From Pseudomonas berkeleyensis (GTDB lineage Bacteria; Pseudomonadota; Gammaproteobacteria; Pseudomonadales; Pseudomonadaceae): a DNA stretch of 64,000 nt. Of the stretch, positions 56,286 through 64,000 are shown one piece after another. Within the stretch, counting starts at the first letter, position 1, and each line of letters opens with the position of its first letter. The stretch lies in contig NZ_CP059139.1 in assembly GCF_014109765.1 (NCBI RefSeq), positions 3,972,001 through 4,036,000 on the forward strand, read 5' to 3'. Made by a program: the position numbers and the translations under genes. The notes beneath the pieces were generated by a model, which was not told the origin of the DNA, ran no database searches, and saw only the letters and a program-made list of their open reading frames with translations.

Positions 56286-56846
56286 TTATTCCTGCAATTT
56301 CAGGTGCGAGGTATCGGGCGGCGGTGCAGCAGCCGCGGCCTTGGCCTGGCCCATATCACTGCCGACCGGCGCCAGACTGAACTGGGACAGATCGACTTGC
56401 GGTGCCGCTGCATCCGGCCTGGCATCCTGCAGATCGCTACCGACCGGGGCGATACCGAAATCCGGTGCATCCACCTCACTGAATGCAGCCATGTATTCGT
56501 CCCGCGGTGCCACCTGCAACCGACCGGGGCGCGCGGCCTGCGCCGCTACAGATGCCGCGGGAGCAGACACTGGCTCGACCGGAGGCGGCGGCGCCAGCTC
56601 GACCTCTTCGATCAACACATCCATGTCGACCACATCGACCAGAGCACCGGCTCGCTCCAACGTAGCCCGGTATTTCTCGGCGCCGGCCGCATCCAGGTTG
56701 TTCTTGATCACGATACGCCGCCCGGAAAACAGCTGAGCGATGCGCTGGGCATCGGCCTGGAACAGCTTGGCCAGATTGGCCTTGACCAGCTCCAGCTGGG
56801 CGCCCGGCACCAGCTGCCCGGAAAAGGCGATCTCGTAACGGCTCAT
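56286..56846 (-). CDS. Conserved protein with repeated APVGSD motifs
   Basis: 186-aa cytoplasmic protein. Residues 1-75 form a compact domain ('RYEIAFSGQLVPGAQLELVKANLAKLF', 'GRRIVIKNNLDAAGAEKYRATLERAG') resembling a small ferredoxin-like domain found at the N-terminus of some other bacterial proteins. A proline/alanine-rich linker leads to two copies of 'IAPVGSDLQDARP'/'LAPVGSDMGQAK'. Function unknown. Confidence 0.6.
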   Translation of the reverse strand: MSRYEIAFSGQLVPGAQLELVKANLAKLFQADAQRIAQLFSGRRIVIKNNLDAAGAEKYRATLERAGALVDVVDMDVLIEEVELAPPPPVEPVSAPAASVAAQAARPGRLQVAPRDEYMAAFSEVDAPDFGIAPVGSDLQDARPDAAAPQVDLSQFSLAPVGSDMGQAKAAAAAPPPDTSHLKLQE

Positions 56847-56988
56847 GGTCACACTCCTGTCCTATTCGGCCATCAGTATGGCGCAGGTTTTTTTGCGCTG
56901 ACACCGTCGGCTTCTCATCCCGACCTCGCAAAGTCTTCCCAATGCAAGTAGCGACAGTATCGCCTTGAAAATAATGGCATCTTCCCGG

Positions 56989-57016
56989 TTGCAGCCAAGC
57001 AGTTGCTTGTTACACT
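56989..57016 (+). promoter_or_regulatory. Sigma-70 promoter for the LEA-type lipoprotein gene
   Basis: TTGCAG (56989-56994), 16-nt spacer, TACACT (57011-57016). About 22 nt before the start codon. Confidence 0.5.
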
Positions 57017-57037
57017 GGGGCGCAATGGGGGTATGAA

Positions 57038-57535
57038 ATGTTTTCTCAGGCGCAAATGATAAGAATTATCAGCCTATTGATGTTTTTCGGCCTGACCTTT
57101 GGCCTCGCAGGATGCTCTACCTGGATGACAGGTGGATTCAAGGACCCGGATGTCCAACTCATCAAAGTTGATGTCATCAAGGCCAGACTGCTCGAACAGG
57201 AGTTCCGTCTGCGCTTTCGTATCGACAACCCCAATGGGGTAAGCCTTCCTGTGCGCGGGCTGGACTATAACGTCCACCTCAACGGCATCCTGCTTGCCGA
57301 AGGCCACTCCAATGAGTGGTTCACCGTTCCCGCTCACGGCCACCACACGTTCGAAGTTCCAGTACGCACCAACCTCTGGCGCCATGTCAGGCAGGTGGTG
57401 AAGATGCTGGAAAAACCCGACACACCGATCCGCTATACCCTCAAGGGTGAAGTCAAAACCGGCATGTTGTTCGGTCGAAGCGTGCACATGTCGCGCAATG
57501 GCGAGATAATTCCTGGCGATTTCATCCCCGAATAA
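57038..57535 (+). CDS. LEA type 2 (WHy-domain) lipoprotein
   Basis: 165-aa lipoprotein: signal peptide with lipobox GLAGCS (Cys about 26), then a WHy/LEA_2 beta-sandwich (about 45-150, 'EFRLRFRIDNPNGVSLPVRGLDYNVHLNG'). Such proteins are linked to desiccation or stress in plants, but their bacterial role is unclear. The GGGGG before ATG 57038 supports this start; the second ATG at 57056 also gives a valid signal peptide. A Fur-box-like palindrome overlaps the second ATG. Confidence 0.83.
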   Translation: MFSQAQMIRIISLLMFFGLTFGLAGCSTWMTGGFKDPDVQLIKVDVIKARLLEQEFRLRFRIDNPNGVSLPVRGLDYNVHLNGILLAEGHSNEWFTVPAHGHHTFEVPVRTNLWRHVRQVVKMLEKPDTPIRYTLKGEVKTGMLFGRSVHMSRNGEIIPGDFIPE

Positions 57536-57553
57536 CCAGTAAGAGCAACTGCC

Positions 57554-57748
57554 ATGAGTAACCAACCCCACGTCCACGACCCTGACTGCGACCATGACCA
57601 CGATCATCATGATCATGGCCATGTGCATGGCCCGCATTGCAATCACGCTCATCAGGAGCCCGTTCGCAACGCACTGAAAGACGTCGGTCGCAACGATCCC
57701 TGCCCTTGCGGTAGCCAGAAGAAGTTCAAGAAGTGCCACGGCGCCTGA
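57554..57748 (+). CDS. Histidine-rich SEC-C metal-binding protein
   Basis: 64-aa protein. Residues 6-33 are a His/Asp-rich stretch ([20 protein letters not shown]) likely to bind divalent metals, and the C-terminus is a SEC-C zinc motif '[17 protein letters not shown]'. Starts 18 nt after the LEA gene and probably is co-transcribed. Confidence 0.8.
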   Translation: MSNQPHVHDPDCDHDHDHHDHGHVHGPHCNHAHQEPVRNALKDVGRNDPCPCGSQKKFKKCHGA

Positions 57749-57755
57749 CCAGCCG

Positions 57756-58217
57756 ATGAGCACTCTCACCCTCTCCCTGTTACTCGGTCTGGCGCTGATC
57801 GCAGCGCTGGGCCTCTATGCCCTGTACCTCTGGCGCCGTGTCTGGGCTCAGCAGCGAGCCCACAAGGAAGCGGCTCAGGCACGCCAGGAAAGGCTCGGGG
57901 GAGACCTCGCTATCCTCGCCAGCAGCCTGCTGGATGAACAACTGCCGTTGATCGAAGGCGCCATTCGCATCAAGGTGTTGCTCGACAACTACGACAGCGG
58001 CCTGAGCAATGATCCTCGCTGCCAGGTGTTTCATCAGCTTTTCGAGGCGACAGCCGACGTTCCCACCCACACCGCCTGGAAGGCTCTGGACAAGGGCGAC
58101 AAGCGCCGCTTCGAGCAGCGGTTCAGCGAGTTGGAACAGCAGCACAAAGTCCCTGCCCATACCGCTGCACGCTGGCTTCTGGATGAAGGGCTCAAGCGCG
58201 CACCCGCAAACGTCTGA
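57756..58217 (+). CDS. DUF2489 protein
   Basis: 153-aa protein with one N-terminal membrane helix (about residues 5-26) and a cytoplasmic helical domain ('EGAIRIKVLLDNYDSGLSNDPRCQVFHQLFEAT'), matching DUF2489. No known function. Follows the SEC-C gene by 7 nt, making a three-gene operon with the LEA lipoprotein. Confidence 0.8.
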   Translation: MSTLTLSLLLGLALIAALGLYALYLWRRVWAQQRAHKEAAQARQERLGGDLAILASSLLDEQLPLIEGAIRIKVLLDNYDSGLSNDPRCQVFHQLFEATADVPTHTAWKALDKGDKRRFEQRFSELEQQHKVPAHTAARWLLDEGLKRAPANV

Positions 58218-58326
58218 GCCCCTCTTGCCAGGCCTGCATTGCCTCTTTACCTTGGCGACTTCATGGCTGGCCACTCACTGACCAGCCCGTATGCCCCGTC
58301 CTGATCGTATTCCAAGGAATTTCGCC

Positions 58327-60840
58327 ATGCGCACGCTGGCCTGCCTGACCCTTGCAGTTTCACTGACCGGCCTTGCCGGCTGCCAGTCTCTGCTCAATAG
58401 CCGCTATGCCGACAGCGTGCCGCCGACTCGCGGCGTGGAGCGCGTCAAAGGCATCGCCGAGAGCGCATCGGTCAGGCGCAACGCCCTTGGCATGCCACTG
58501 ATCGAGTCGGGTACGTTCCATGACGCACTCTTTACCCTCGGCTACGTGCATGCGGGTGATCGCCTCAGCCAGATGGTCGGCATGCGCCTGCTCGCCCAGG
58601 GACGCCTGGCGGAACTGACCGGGCCAGGTGCGCTGGAAATGGATCGGTTCATGCGCGCGGTGAACCTGAAGAAGAGCGCGGAAATCCTCTACGCCGACGC
58701 ATCGCCACGCCTCAAGCGCTTCTTCGAGGTCTACTCGCGCGGCGTCAACGCCTACATCTTCCGCTATCGCGATCGTCTGCCGATGGATCTTGCCGAGGCC
58801 GGCTATCGCCCCGAATACTGGAAGCCCGAGGATTCGGTACTGCTGTTCTGCCTGCTCAATTTCGGCCTGGCGGTGAACCTGCAGGAAGAGATCGCCGCAC
58901 TGACCATGGCCCAGCAAGTTGGAGCTGACAAGCTGCCTTGGCTTCTGCCGATCTACCCCGATGAACCCCTGCCCTTCGCCGAGGCGGAAAAACTCGCGGG
59001 CCTGGATCTCAAAGGTCAGTTGCCTGGGCTGCAGGCAATTTCCCGAACCGCCGCGCAGATCGCCGAGCAACACATGCTTGGCGTTGCCGCCTCGAACAAC
59101 TGGGCTATCGCACCCGAGCGCAGCCGAGGCGGCAAAAGCCTGCTGGCCAACGACACTCACCTGCCGCTGAGCATGCCTTCGCTGTGGAATTTCGTGCAGA
59201 TCCGCTCGCCCAAATACCAGGCCGCAGGAGTTTCCCTGGCTGGCGTACCGGCCGTCGTGGCCGGCTACAACGGCAAGCTGGCCTGGGGCATGACCATGGT
59301 CATGGGTGACAATCAGGACATCTACCTCGAACGCATCCAGCGTGAAGGCAGTCGTCTGATGTACCAGGCCGACGGCAAATGGCTACCGGTCATGGAGCGC
59401 CAGGAAACCTTCTTCATTCGTGGCCAACGCCCCATCCGCGAAACGCTCTATGAAACCCGCAATGGCCCGCTGCTCAACTCGGTACTGGGTGAGCGCAAGC
59501 ACGCCCTGCAACCGCTGCAAATGCAGAGTGGTTATGGCCTGGCGCTGAAGACCACCCAGTTCGAACGTGACAAGAGCCTCGATGCCTTCTTCGACCTGTC
59601 CCGGGCGCAGTCGGTGGACGAAGCCTTCGAAGCCGCACGGGAAATCCGCGCCATGCCGCTCAACATCGTCTTCGCCGACGCTCAGCACATCGGCTGGCAG
59701 GTAACCGGTCGCTACCCGAACCGCCGCGAAGGCCGCGGCCTGCTGCCCTCTCCCGGCTGGGACGAGCGCTACGCCTGGGACGGATTCGCCGACCCGATGC
59801 TGCATCCCTACGACCAGGATCCACCACAAGGCTGGCTGGGCACAGCCAACGAGCGCAGCGTGCCACCAGGTTATGGCATGCAGCTGTCGAGCTCGTGGTA
59901 TTACCCTGAGCGCGCCGAGCGCATCGCCCAGCTGGCCGGCAACGGTCGCCACGATGGCCGCAGCATGATCGCCATGCAGTACGACCAGACCTCGCCCTTC
60001 GTCGCCAAACTGCAGACCATGTTCAACGACCCGGCCATGCACGACTCGCTGCGCCAGGCCATTGCCGCCCTGCCGGCCGGCCAACGCGAGCGCGCCGATG
60101 AAGCGCTGAAACGCCTGCTCGCGTTCGACGGCAAGCTCACCGCCAGCTCGGCAGATGCAGCCATTTACGGCGCCTTCCTGCATGAAAGCGCACGGCAGAT
60201 CTTCCTCGACGAACTCGGCCCGGACACCAGCCCGGCCTGGAAAGCCCTGGTGGAAACCGCCAACACCTCCTACTCCGCGCAGGCCGACCATCTGCTCGGC
60301 CGCCCGGACAGCCCGTTCTGGGACGACATCCGTACCCCGGAGAAAGAAGACAAACCGGACATTCTCGCGCGCAGCCTGGCCGCCAGTATCGAACTGCTGG
60401 AAAGCCGCCTGGGCAACGAACGGCGCAATTGGCAGTGGGGCAAGCTGCACACCTACGAATGGGTAACCGACACCACGCGCATGGCGCCGTACATGAGCGC
60501 CAGCCAACGTACCAGCATCAATGCACTGAAAGGTTATCTGGATCGCGGCCCCTACCCTGCTGGCGGCGACCACAGCACGCTGAACGTCTCGGCGTACGCC
60601 TGGGGCCAGGACTTCAATACCGCCCTGATCCCCGCCATGCGCATCGTCGTCGACTTCGCCGCCGACGAACCGCTGGTCGGGGTCAACAGCTCCGGCCAAT
60701 CGGGCAACCCGGCCAGCCCGCACTATGCCGACGGCATCGAGTCCTGGCTGAAAGGCGGCTACATGAGCTTCCCATTCAAGTCGCAGAATCTGGACAAGGT
60801 CTATGGCAACCAGCGCCTGCTGTTGATGCCGGGCAAGTGA
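58327..60840 (+). CDS. Penicillin acylase-family (Ntn hydrolase) lipoprotein
   Basis: 837-aa precursor of the acylase family that includes penicillin and acyl-homoserine-lactone acylases, which mature by autocleavage into two subunits. The nucleophile Ser256 lies in 'VAASNNW', the usual cleavage site. The signal peptide ends GLAGCQ, so it is predicted to be lipid-anchored. The ATG at 58327 has AAGGAA upstream, whereas the earlier ATG in frame adds a leader without function. Substrate cannot be told from sequence. Confidence 0.85.
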   Translation: MRTLACLTLAVSLTGLAGCQSLLNSRYADSVPPTRGVERVKGIAESASVRRNALGMPLIESGTFHDALFTLGYVHAGDRLSQMVGMRLLAQGRLAELTGPGALEMDRFMRAVNLKKSAEILYADASPRLKRFFEVYSRGVNAYIFRYRDRLPMDLAEAGYRPEYWKPEDSVLLFCLLNFGLAVNLQEEIAALTMAQQVGADKLPWLLPIYPDEPLPFAEAEKLAGLDLKGQLPGLQAISRTAAQIAEQHMLGVAASNNWAIAPERSRGGKSLLANDTHLPLSMPSLWNFVQIRSPKYQAAGVSLAGVPAVVAGYNGKLAWGMTMVMGDNQDIYLERIQREGSRLMYQADGKWLPVMERQETFFIRGQRPIRETLYETRNGPLLNSVLGERKHALQPLQMQSGYGLALKTTQFERDKSLDAFFDLSRAQSVDEAFEAAREIRAMPLNIVFADAQHIGWQVTGRYPNRREGRGLLPSPGWDERYAWDGFADPMLHPYDQDPPQGWLGTANERSVPPGYGMQLSSSWYYPERAERIAQLAGNGRHDGRSMIAMQYDQTSPFVAKLQTMFNDPAMHDSLRQAIAALPAGQRERADEALKRLLAFDGKLTASSADAAIYGAFLHESARQIFLDELGPDTSPAWKALVETANTSYSAQADHLLGRPDSPFWDDIRTPEKEDKPDILARSLAASIELLESRLGNERRNWQWGKLHTYEWVTDTTRMAPYMSASQRTSINALKGYLDRGPYPAGGDHSTLNVSAYAWGQDFNTALIPAMRIVVDFAADEPLVGVNSSGQSGNPASPHYADGIESWLKGGYMSFPFKSQNLDKVYGNQRLLLMPGK

Positions 60841-60921
60841 CGACCGTTCGTCGGGCGGCGCTGAACCTTTCGCTCAGCGCCGGACTCTGAATAATCGACT
60901 TACTCCATAGATCATCGTTTT

Positions 60922-60947
60922 AAGGCGCCTTTGGCGCCTTTTCTTTT
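60922..60947 (+). terminator. Terminator after the acylase gene
   Basis: Stem AAGGCGCC / GGCGCCTT with loop TTT, then TTCTTTT. A similar second hairpin (GGCGCC-tct-GGCGCC followed by seven Ts) lies at about 61039-61062. Confidence 0.8.
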
Positions 60948-61106
60948 GCCTGAAGAAAAGATGGCATTTGCGCATTGCGCAGTGAACTTTCCAACCGATA
61001 CAGGTTCAGAACCTATGCATCGATTGAAATGCTCCCCTGGCGCCTCTGGCGCCTATTTTTTTGCCTGCGATTTCTCGCCTCGCTCCCCTTCATAGCCGCG
61101 CAGCCA

Positions 61107-61799
61107 TCAGGCCAACAAGCTGCGGTCGAAGATAAAGGCGCCTGCTGCCACTGGCCGATGCTCCAGCAGATTCTGCGGCCGCCCCATCTTCGGGTAGTTC
61201 TTCTTGCCAGTCTCGCTGATCCAGCCTTGCGCCTTCATGCGTTCCAGTCGCCCGCGCAGCGTGGTGTGCTGTACCGGTTGGCCCAGACAGGCCTGGAACG
61301 CGCACAAAGCCTCGGTAACGGTGAAACGCGACGCCAGTAGATAAAGCGGCAGCGAGCTATACACCGACTTACCCTGCAAGCGCTCGAAAGCCAGACGAAC
61401 CAACTGCGCATGATCGAAAGGCAGCGCCTGCTGACCTGTCATCAGCCCCTGCAGATCGACGAAACGCAGGTTGTCATCAGGAGGTATCGCGTCCGGCGCC
61501 AGCAGTGCCAGATAACAGGTACTGAGCGACCAGCCACGCGGGTCACGCACGCCATTGCCCACCGTCGCCACCTGCTCCAGATACTGCGGCTGCAGTTTCG
61601 CCTTGTCGGCCAGCGCTCGTGCCGCCGCAGCATCCAGGCTGACGTCAGCGCAACGACCATTGACCAGCACCCCGGGCAACGCCCATTGCCCCGCGAAGGG
61701 TTCGCGCCCACGACGTACCAGCAGCACCTGCAACGCGCCCTCCTCACTCAGGCGCAACGCGACGATATCGACCCCCGCCAGAACTTCTGCAGCACTCAT
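61107..61799 (-). CDS. nrtR: NAD biosynthesis repressor NrtR (inactive Nudix + HTH)
   Basis: 230-aa repressor. The N-terminal Nudix-like domain (about 8-140) has a degenerate Nudix box ('GVLVNGRCADVSLDAAAARALADKAKL') without the catalytic glutamates, as expected for NrtR, which senses ADP-ribose rather than hydrolysing it. The winged-HTH (about 150-225) includes 'TTLRGRLERMKAQGWI'. Divergent from pncA-pncB-nadE. A strong palindrome between them is the likely binding site. Confidence 0.88.
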   Translation of the reverse strand: MSAAEVLAGVDIVALRLSEEGALQVLLVRRGREPFAGQWALPGVLVNGRCADVSLDAAAARALADKAKLQPQYLEQVATVGNGVRDPRGWSLSTCYLALLAPDAIPPDDNLRFVDLQGLMTGQQALPFDHAQLVRLAFERLQGKSVYSSLPLYLLASRFTVTEALCAFQACLGQPVQHTTLRGRLERMKAQGWISETGKKNYPKMGRPQNLLEHRPVAAGAFIFDRSLLA

Positions 61800-61820
61800 C
61801 TGGGCCTCCCGGCCTCCATG

Positions 61821-61837
61821 ACATATTTCATCTTGAA
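61821..61837 (-). promoter_or_regulatory. Imperfect NrtR half-site near the nrtR start
   Basis: Contains ACATATTTCATCT, the same half-site as the main palindrome, with a short TTCA-tct-TGAA symmetry, 22 nt before the nrtR ATG. Suggests autoregulation. Confidence 0.5.
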
Positions 61838-61880
61838 CAATAACCCAGGTTTTTTCATCTCTGTTCGTGAGGTATCACTT

Positions 61881-61913
61881 GACTACATATTTCATCTAAT
61901 GAAATATGTAGTC
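61881..61913. promoter_or_regulatory. 33-bp perfect palindrome, probable NrtR operator
   Basis: Arms GACTACATATTTCAT (61881-61895) and ATGAAATATGTAGTC (61899-61913) with a 3-nt centre. It is the only such symmetry in the nrtR-pncA gap and ends 26 nt before the pncA ATG. Confidence 0.75.
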
Positions 61914-61939
61914 ACTCCAAACGAGAAAGGAGCCACGCC

Positions 61940-62584
61940 ATGAAGATTGCCAGTTTCGATGTCGATGCCCAGAAAGGCTTCACTCCGCTGTGCCCGAACG
62001 AGCTTCCGGTACCCGATGGCGACAGCATCGTTCCTGCGCTCAACCAACTGGCCAGCCGTAGCCAACTGCGCATCGGCAGCAAGGATGCCCACAGCCCGAA
62101 GGCCGCCTGGGTAGTCGACAATCACGCCGACATGCTGCAGTTCCTGCCCATGGCCAACGCCGACCTGACCTGGGTCAGCCACTGCGTACCCGGTACAGTG
62201 GGCTTCGAATTGCTCGACGACCTGCCCGCACCGCTGGATTACGACTACTTCGTGTGGAAAGGCGTGGAACCGGATCTGCACCCTTACGGCGCCTGCTATC
62301 ACGACCTGGCCGAGAAGCGCAGCACGGGCGTGATCGAATTTCTCCGGCAAAATGGCGTCGACCTGATACTGGTGGGCGGCCTGGCACTGGACTACTGCGT
62401 CAAGACCACCGCCCTGCAACTGCGCCGCGCCGGATTCGAAGTGATCGTTCACCTGCCAGCCTGCCGCGCCATCGCCGACGACACCGCCCAGACAGCCTGT
62501 CGCGAGATGCAAGACAGCGGCATTACCCTGACTACCAGCCTGGAACAGCTGGATACGGCCCTGGCCAAGGAGACCCAAGGATGA
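61940..62584 (+). CDS. pncA: Nicotinamidase
   Basis: 214-aa cysteine hydrolase that deamidates nicotinamide to nicotinate. The isochorismatase-fold triad is visible: Asp9 (FDVDAQKGF), Lys in '[10 protein letters not shown]', and Cys in '[12 protein letters not shown]'. Starts with AAAGGAG upstream. The last bases overlap the pncB ATG (ATGA), so translation is coupled. First of three salvage genes under probable NrtR control. Confidence 0.93.
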   Translation: MKIASFDVDAQKGFTPLCPNELPVPDGDSIVPALNQLASRSQLRIGSKDAHSPKAAWVVDNHADMLQFLPMANADLTWVSHCVPGTVGFELLDDLPAPLDYDYFVWKGVEPDLHPYGACYHDLAEKRSTGVIEFLRQNGVDLILVGGLALDYCVKTTALQLRRAGFEVIVHLPACRAIADDTAQTACREMQDSGITLTTSLEQLDTALAKETQG

Positions 62585-63780
62585 GCAACAGCATCTTCGC
62601 CGACCGCATCGTGCAGAACCTGCTCGATACCGATTTCTACAAGCTGACCATGATGCAGGCGGTGCTGCACAACTACCCCAACGCCGAAGTCGAATGGGAG
62701 TTCCGCTGCCGCAACGCCGAGGATCTGACGCCTTACCTGGCCGAAATCCGCTACCAGATCGAGCGCCTGAGCGAGTTGAGCCTGACCGTCGATCAACTCG
62801 CCTTCCTCGAACGCATTCCGTTCATCAAGCCGGACTTCATCCGCTTCCTCAGCCTGTTCCGCTTCAACATGCGCTATGTGCACACCAGCATCGAAGACGG
62901 CCAGTTGAATATCCGCCTGCGTGGCCCCTGGCTGCACGTGATCCTCTTCGAAGTCCCACTGCTGGCCATCATCAGCGAGGTGCGCAACCGTTACCGCTAT
63001 CGCGAAGTGCTGCTGGAGCAGGCTGCCGAGCGCCTGTACGAGAAACTCGACTGGCTGCGTGCCGAAGCCACTGACGACGAGCTGGCCGGTTTCCAATTGG
63101 CGGACTTCGGCACCCGCCGGCGCTTTTCCTATCGGGTTCAGGAGCAGGCCGTACGCATCCTCAAACGCGACTTCCCGGGACGCTTCGTCGGCACCAGCAA
63201 CGTACACCTGGCCCGTGAATTCGAACTCAAGCCGATTGGCACCATGGCCCACGAATGGCTGATGGCCCACCAGCAACTCGGCCCGAGGCTGATCGACAGC
63301 CAGATCGCCGCGCTGGACTGCTGGGTACGCGAGTACCGTGGCCAACTGGGGATCGCCCTCACCGACTGCATCACCATGGATGCTTTCCTGGGTGATTTCG
63401 ATCTGTACTTCGCCAAACTGTTCGATGGCCTGCGCCACGATTCGGGCGACCCGCTGGCCTGGGCCGAGAAAGCCATCGCTCACTACGAGAAGCTGGGCAT
63501 CGATCCCATGAGCAAGACCCTGGTGTTCTCCGACGGCCTCGATCTGCAGAAGTCGCTACGGCTCTATCGTGCACTTTCCGGGCGAATCCACGTAAGCTTC
63601 GGCATTGGCACCAACCTGACCTGCGACATCCCCGGCGTCGAACCGATGAACATCGTGATCAAGATGATCGCCTGCAACGGCCAACCCGTAGCGAAGATCT
63701 CCGACACGCCGGGCAAGACCCAGTGCCGCGACGAGAACTTCGTCAGCTACCTGAAACACGTCTTTCGCGTCACCCAGTGA
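62581..63780 (+). CDS. pncB: Nicotinate phosphoribosyltransferase
   Basis: 399-aa enzyme that converts nicotinate and PRPP to nicotinate mononucleotide. '[31 protein letters not shown]' and '[22 protein letters not shown]' are family signatures; the histidine in '[13 protein letters not shown]' is the phosphorylation site. I used ATG 62581, since this N-terminus is the family start. Coupled to pncA. Confidence 0.96.
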   Translation: MSNSIFADRIVQNLLDTDFYKLTMMQAVLHNYPNAEVEWEFRCRNAEDLTPYLAEIRYQIERLSELSLTVDQLAFLERIPFIKPDFIRFLSLFRFNMRYVHTSIEDGQLNIRLRGPWLHVILFEVPLLAIISEVRNRYRYREVLLEQAAERLYEKLDWLRAEATDDELAGFQLADFGTRRRFSYRVQEQAVRILKRDFPGRFVGTSNVHLAREFELKPIGTMAHEWLMAHQQLGPRLIDSQIAALDCWVREYRGQLGIALTDCITMDAFLGDFDLYFAKLFDGLRHDSGDPLAWAEKAIAHYEKLGIDPMSKTLVFSDGLDLQKSLRLYRALSGRIHVSFGIGTNLTCDIPGVEPMNIVIKMIACNGQPVAKISDTPGKTQCRDENFVSYLKHVFRVTQ

Positions 63781-63791
63781 GGACTCCAGAC

Positions 63792-64000
63792 ATGAGCAAC
63801 CGCCAAGCCGAAATCGCCGCCGCCCTCGACGTGGTGCCGCCTTTCGCCGATGAAGCCGCCCTGGTGGCGGAAATCGAACGACGCAAGACCTTCATCAAGA
63901 ACACCCTCAAGCAATCCGGCCTGAAAGTGCTGGTGCTGGGTATCAGCGGTGGCGTGGACTCCACCACCGCAGGACGCCTGGCTCAGTTGTCGGTCGAGGA
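63792..64000 (+). CDS. nadE: NH3-dependent NAD+ synthetase (partial, 3' end outside window)
   Basis: Final step of NAD synthesis. About 70 residues are visible, including the ATP-pyrophosphatase P-loop '[16 protein letters not shown]' (about residues 49-64). It starts 11 nt after pncB, completing the pncA-pncB-nadE order. Confidence 0.92.
   Translation, partial: MSNRQAEIAAALDVVPPFADEAALVAEIERRKTFIKNTLKQSGLKVLVLGISGGVDSTTAGRLAQLSVE

Noticed and set aside
57554..57660. CAT/GAC-rich low-complexity run that could look like a repeat array
   Set aside because: It is the coding sequence of a histidine-rich arm, with no spacer structure; not CRISPR.

Overview
The window is GC-rich Pseudomonas chromosome. 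The gene order lepA-lepB-DUF4845-rnc-era-recO, algU-mucA-mucB-mucD beside nadB, and sdhE/ygfX/ygfZ are typical of that genus. Codon use and the dispersed short palindromes beginning GTAGGG suggest a relative of P. mendocina / P. oleovorans, but the species is an inference. I saw no tRNA, rRNA, CRISPR array, prophage or insertion sequence.

Left part (1-14.5 kb): a housekeeping translation/ribosome-processing operon on the minus strand, then the alginate/envelope-stress operon (AlgU sigma factor, MucA anti-sigma, MucB, MucD protease). mucC seems decayed to about 0.2 kb of frameshifted remnant. nadB, ygfX-sdhE, ygfZ, an HDOD protein and a periplasmic solute-binding protein follow.

14.5-27.6 kb: a tricarboxylate uptake and catabolism island. 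It holds a TctDE-like two-component system, an OprD-family porin, a tripartite tricarboxylate transporter (tctCBA), an AbrB-family membrane protein, a LysR regulator, tricarballylate dehydrogenase/electron-transfer proteins (TcuA, TcuB) and a second TctC-like binding protein. The tcu part is bounded by near-identical terminator blocks, and the AbrB gene has a diverged duplicate of its own 3' end behind a palindromic element.

27.6-41.4 kb: an RluA-type pseudouridine synthase, a lipoprotein, a LysR/SDR/NADP-oxidoreductase/MFS group, a large FAD protein, a GNAT acetyltransferase, and a full Mrp-type cation/proton antiporter operon (A, C, D, E, F, G, with B fused to A). A repeat is inserted between F and G.

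41.7-53.9 kb: glycine-zipper lipoprotein, glycerate kinase/GntP permease/CdaR regulator, pdxH, OmpA-like lipoproteins, a serine hydrolase, DinG helicase, a CopD-like protein and a secreted collagen-like Gly-rich protein paired with a DUF1145 membrane protein.

54-64 kb: small conserved proteins (DUF6231, YchJ, SEC-C, LEA-type lipoprotein, DUF2489), a penicillin-acylase-family lipoprotein, and an NAD salvage locus: NrtR repressor divergent from pncA-pncB-nadE, with a 33-bp perfect palindrome between them as the likely operator. The window cuts recO at the left edge and nadE at the right edge.
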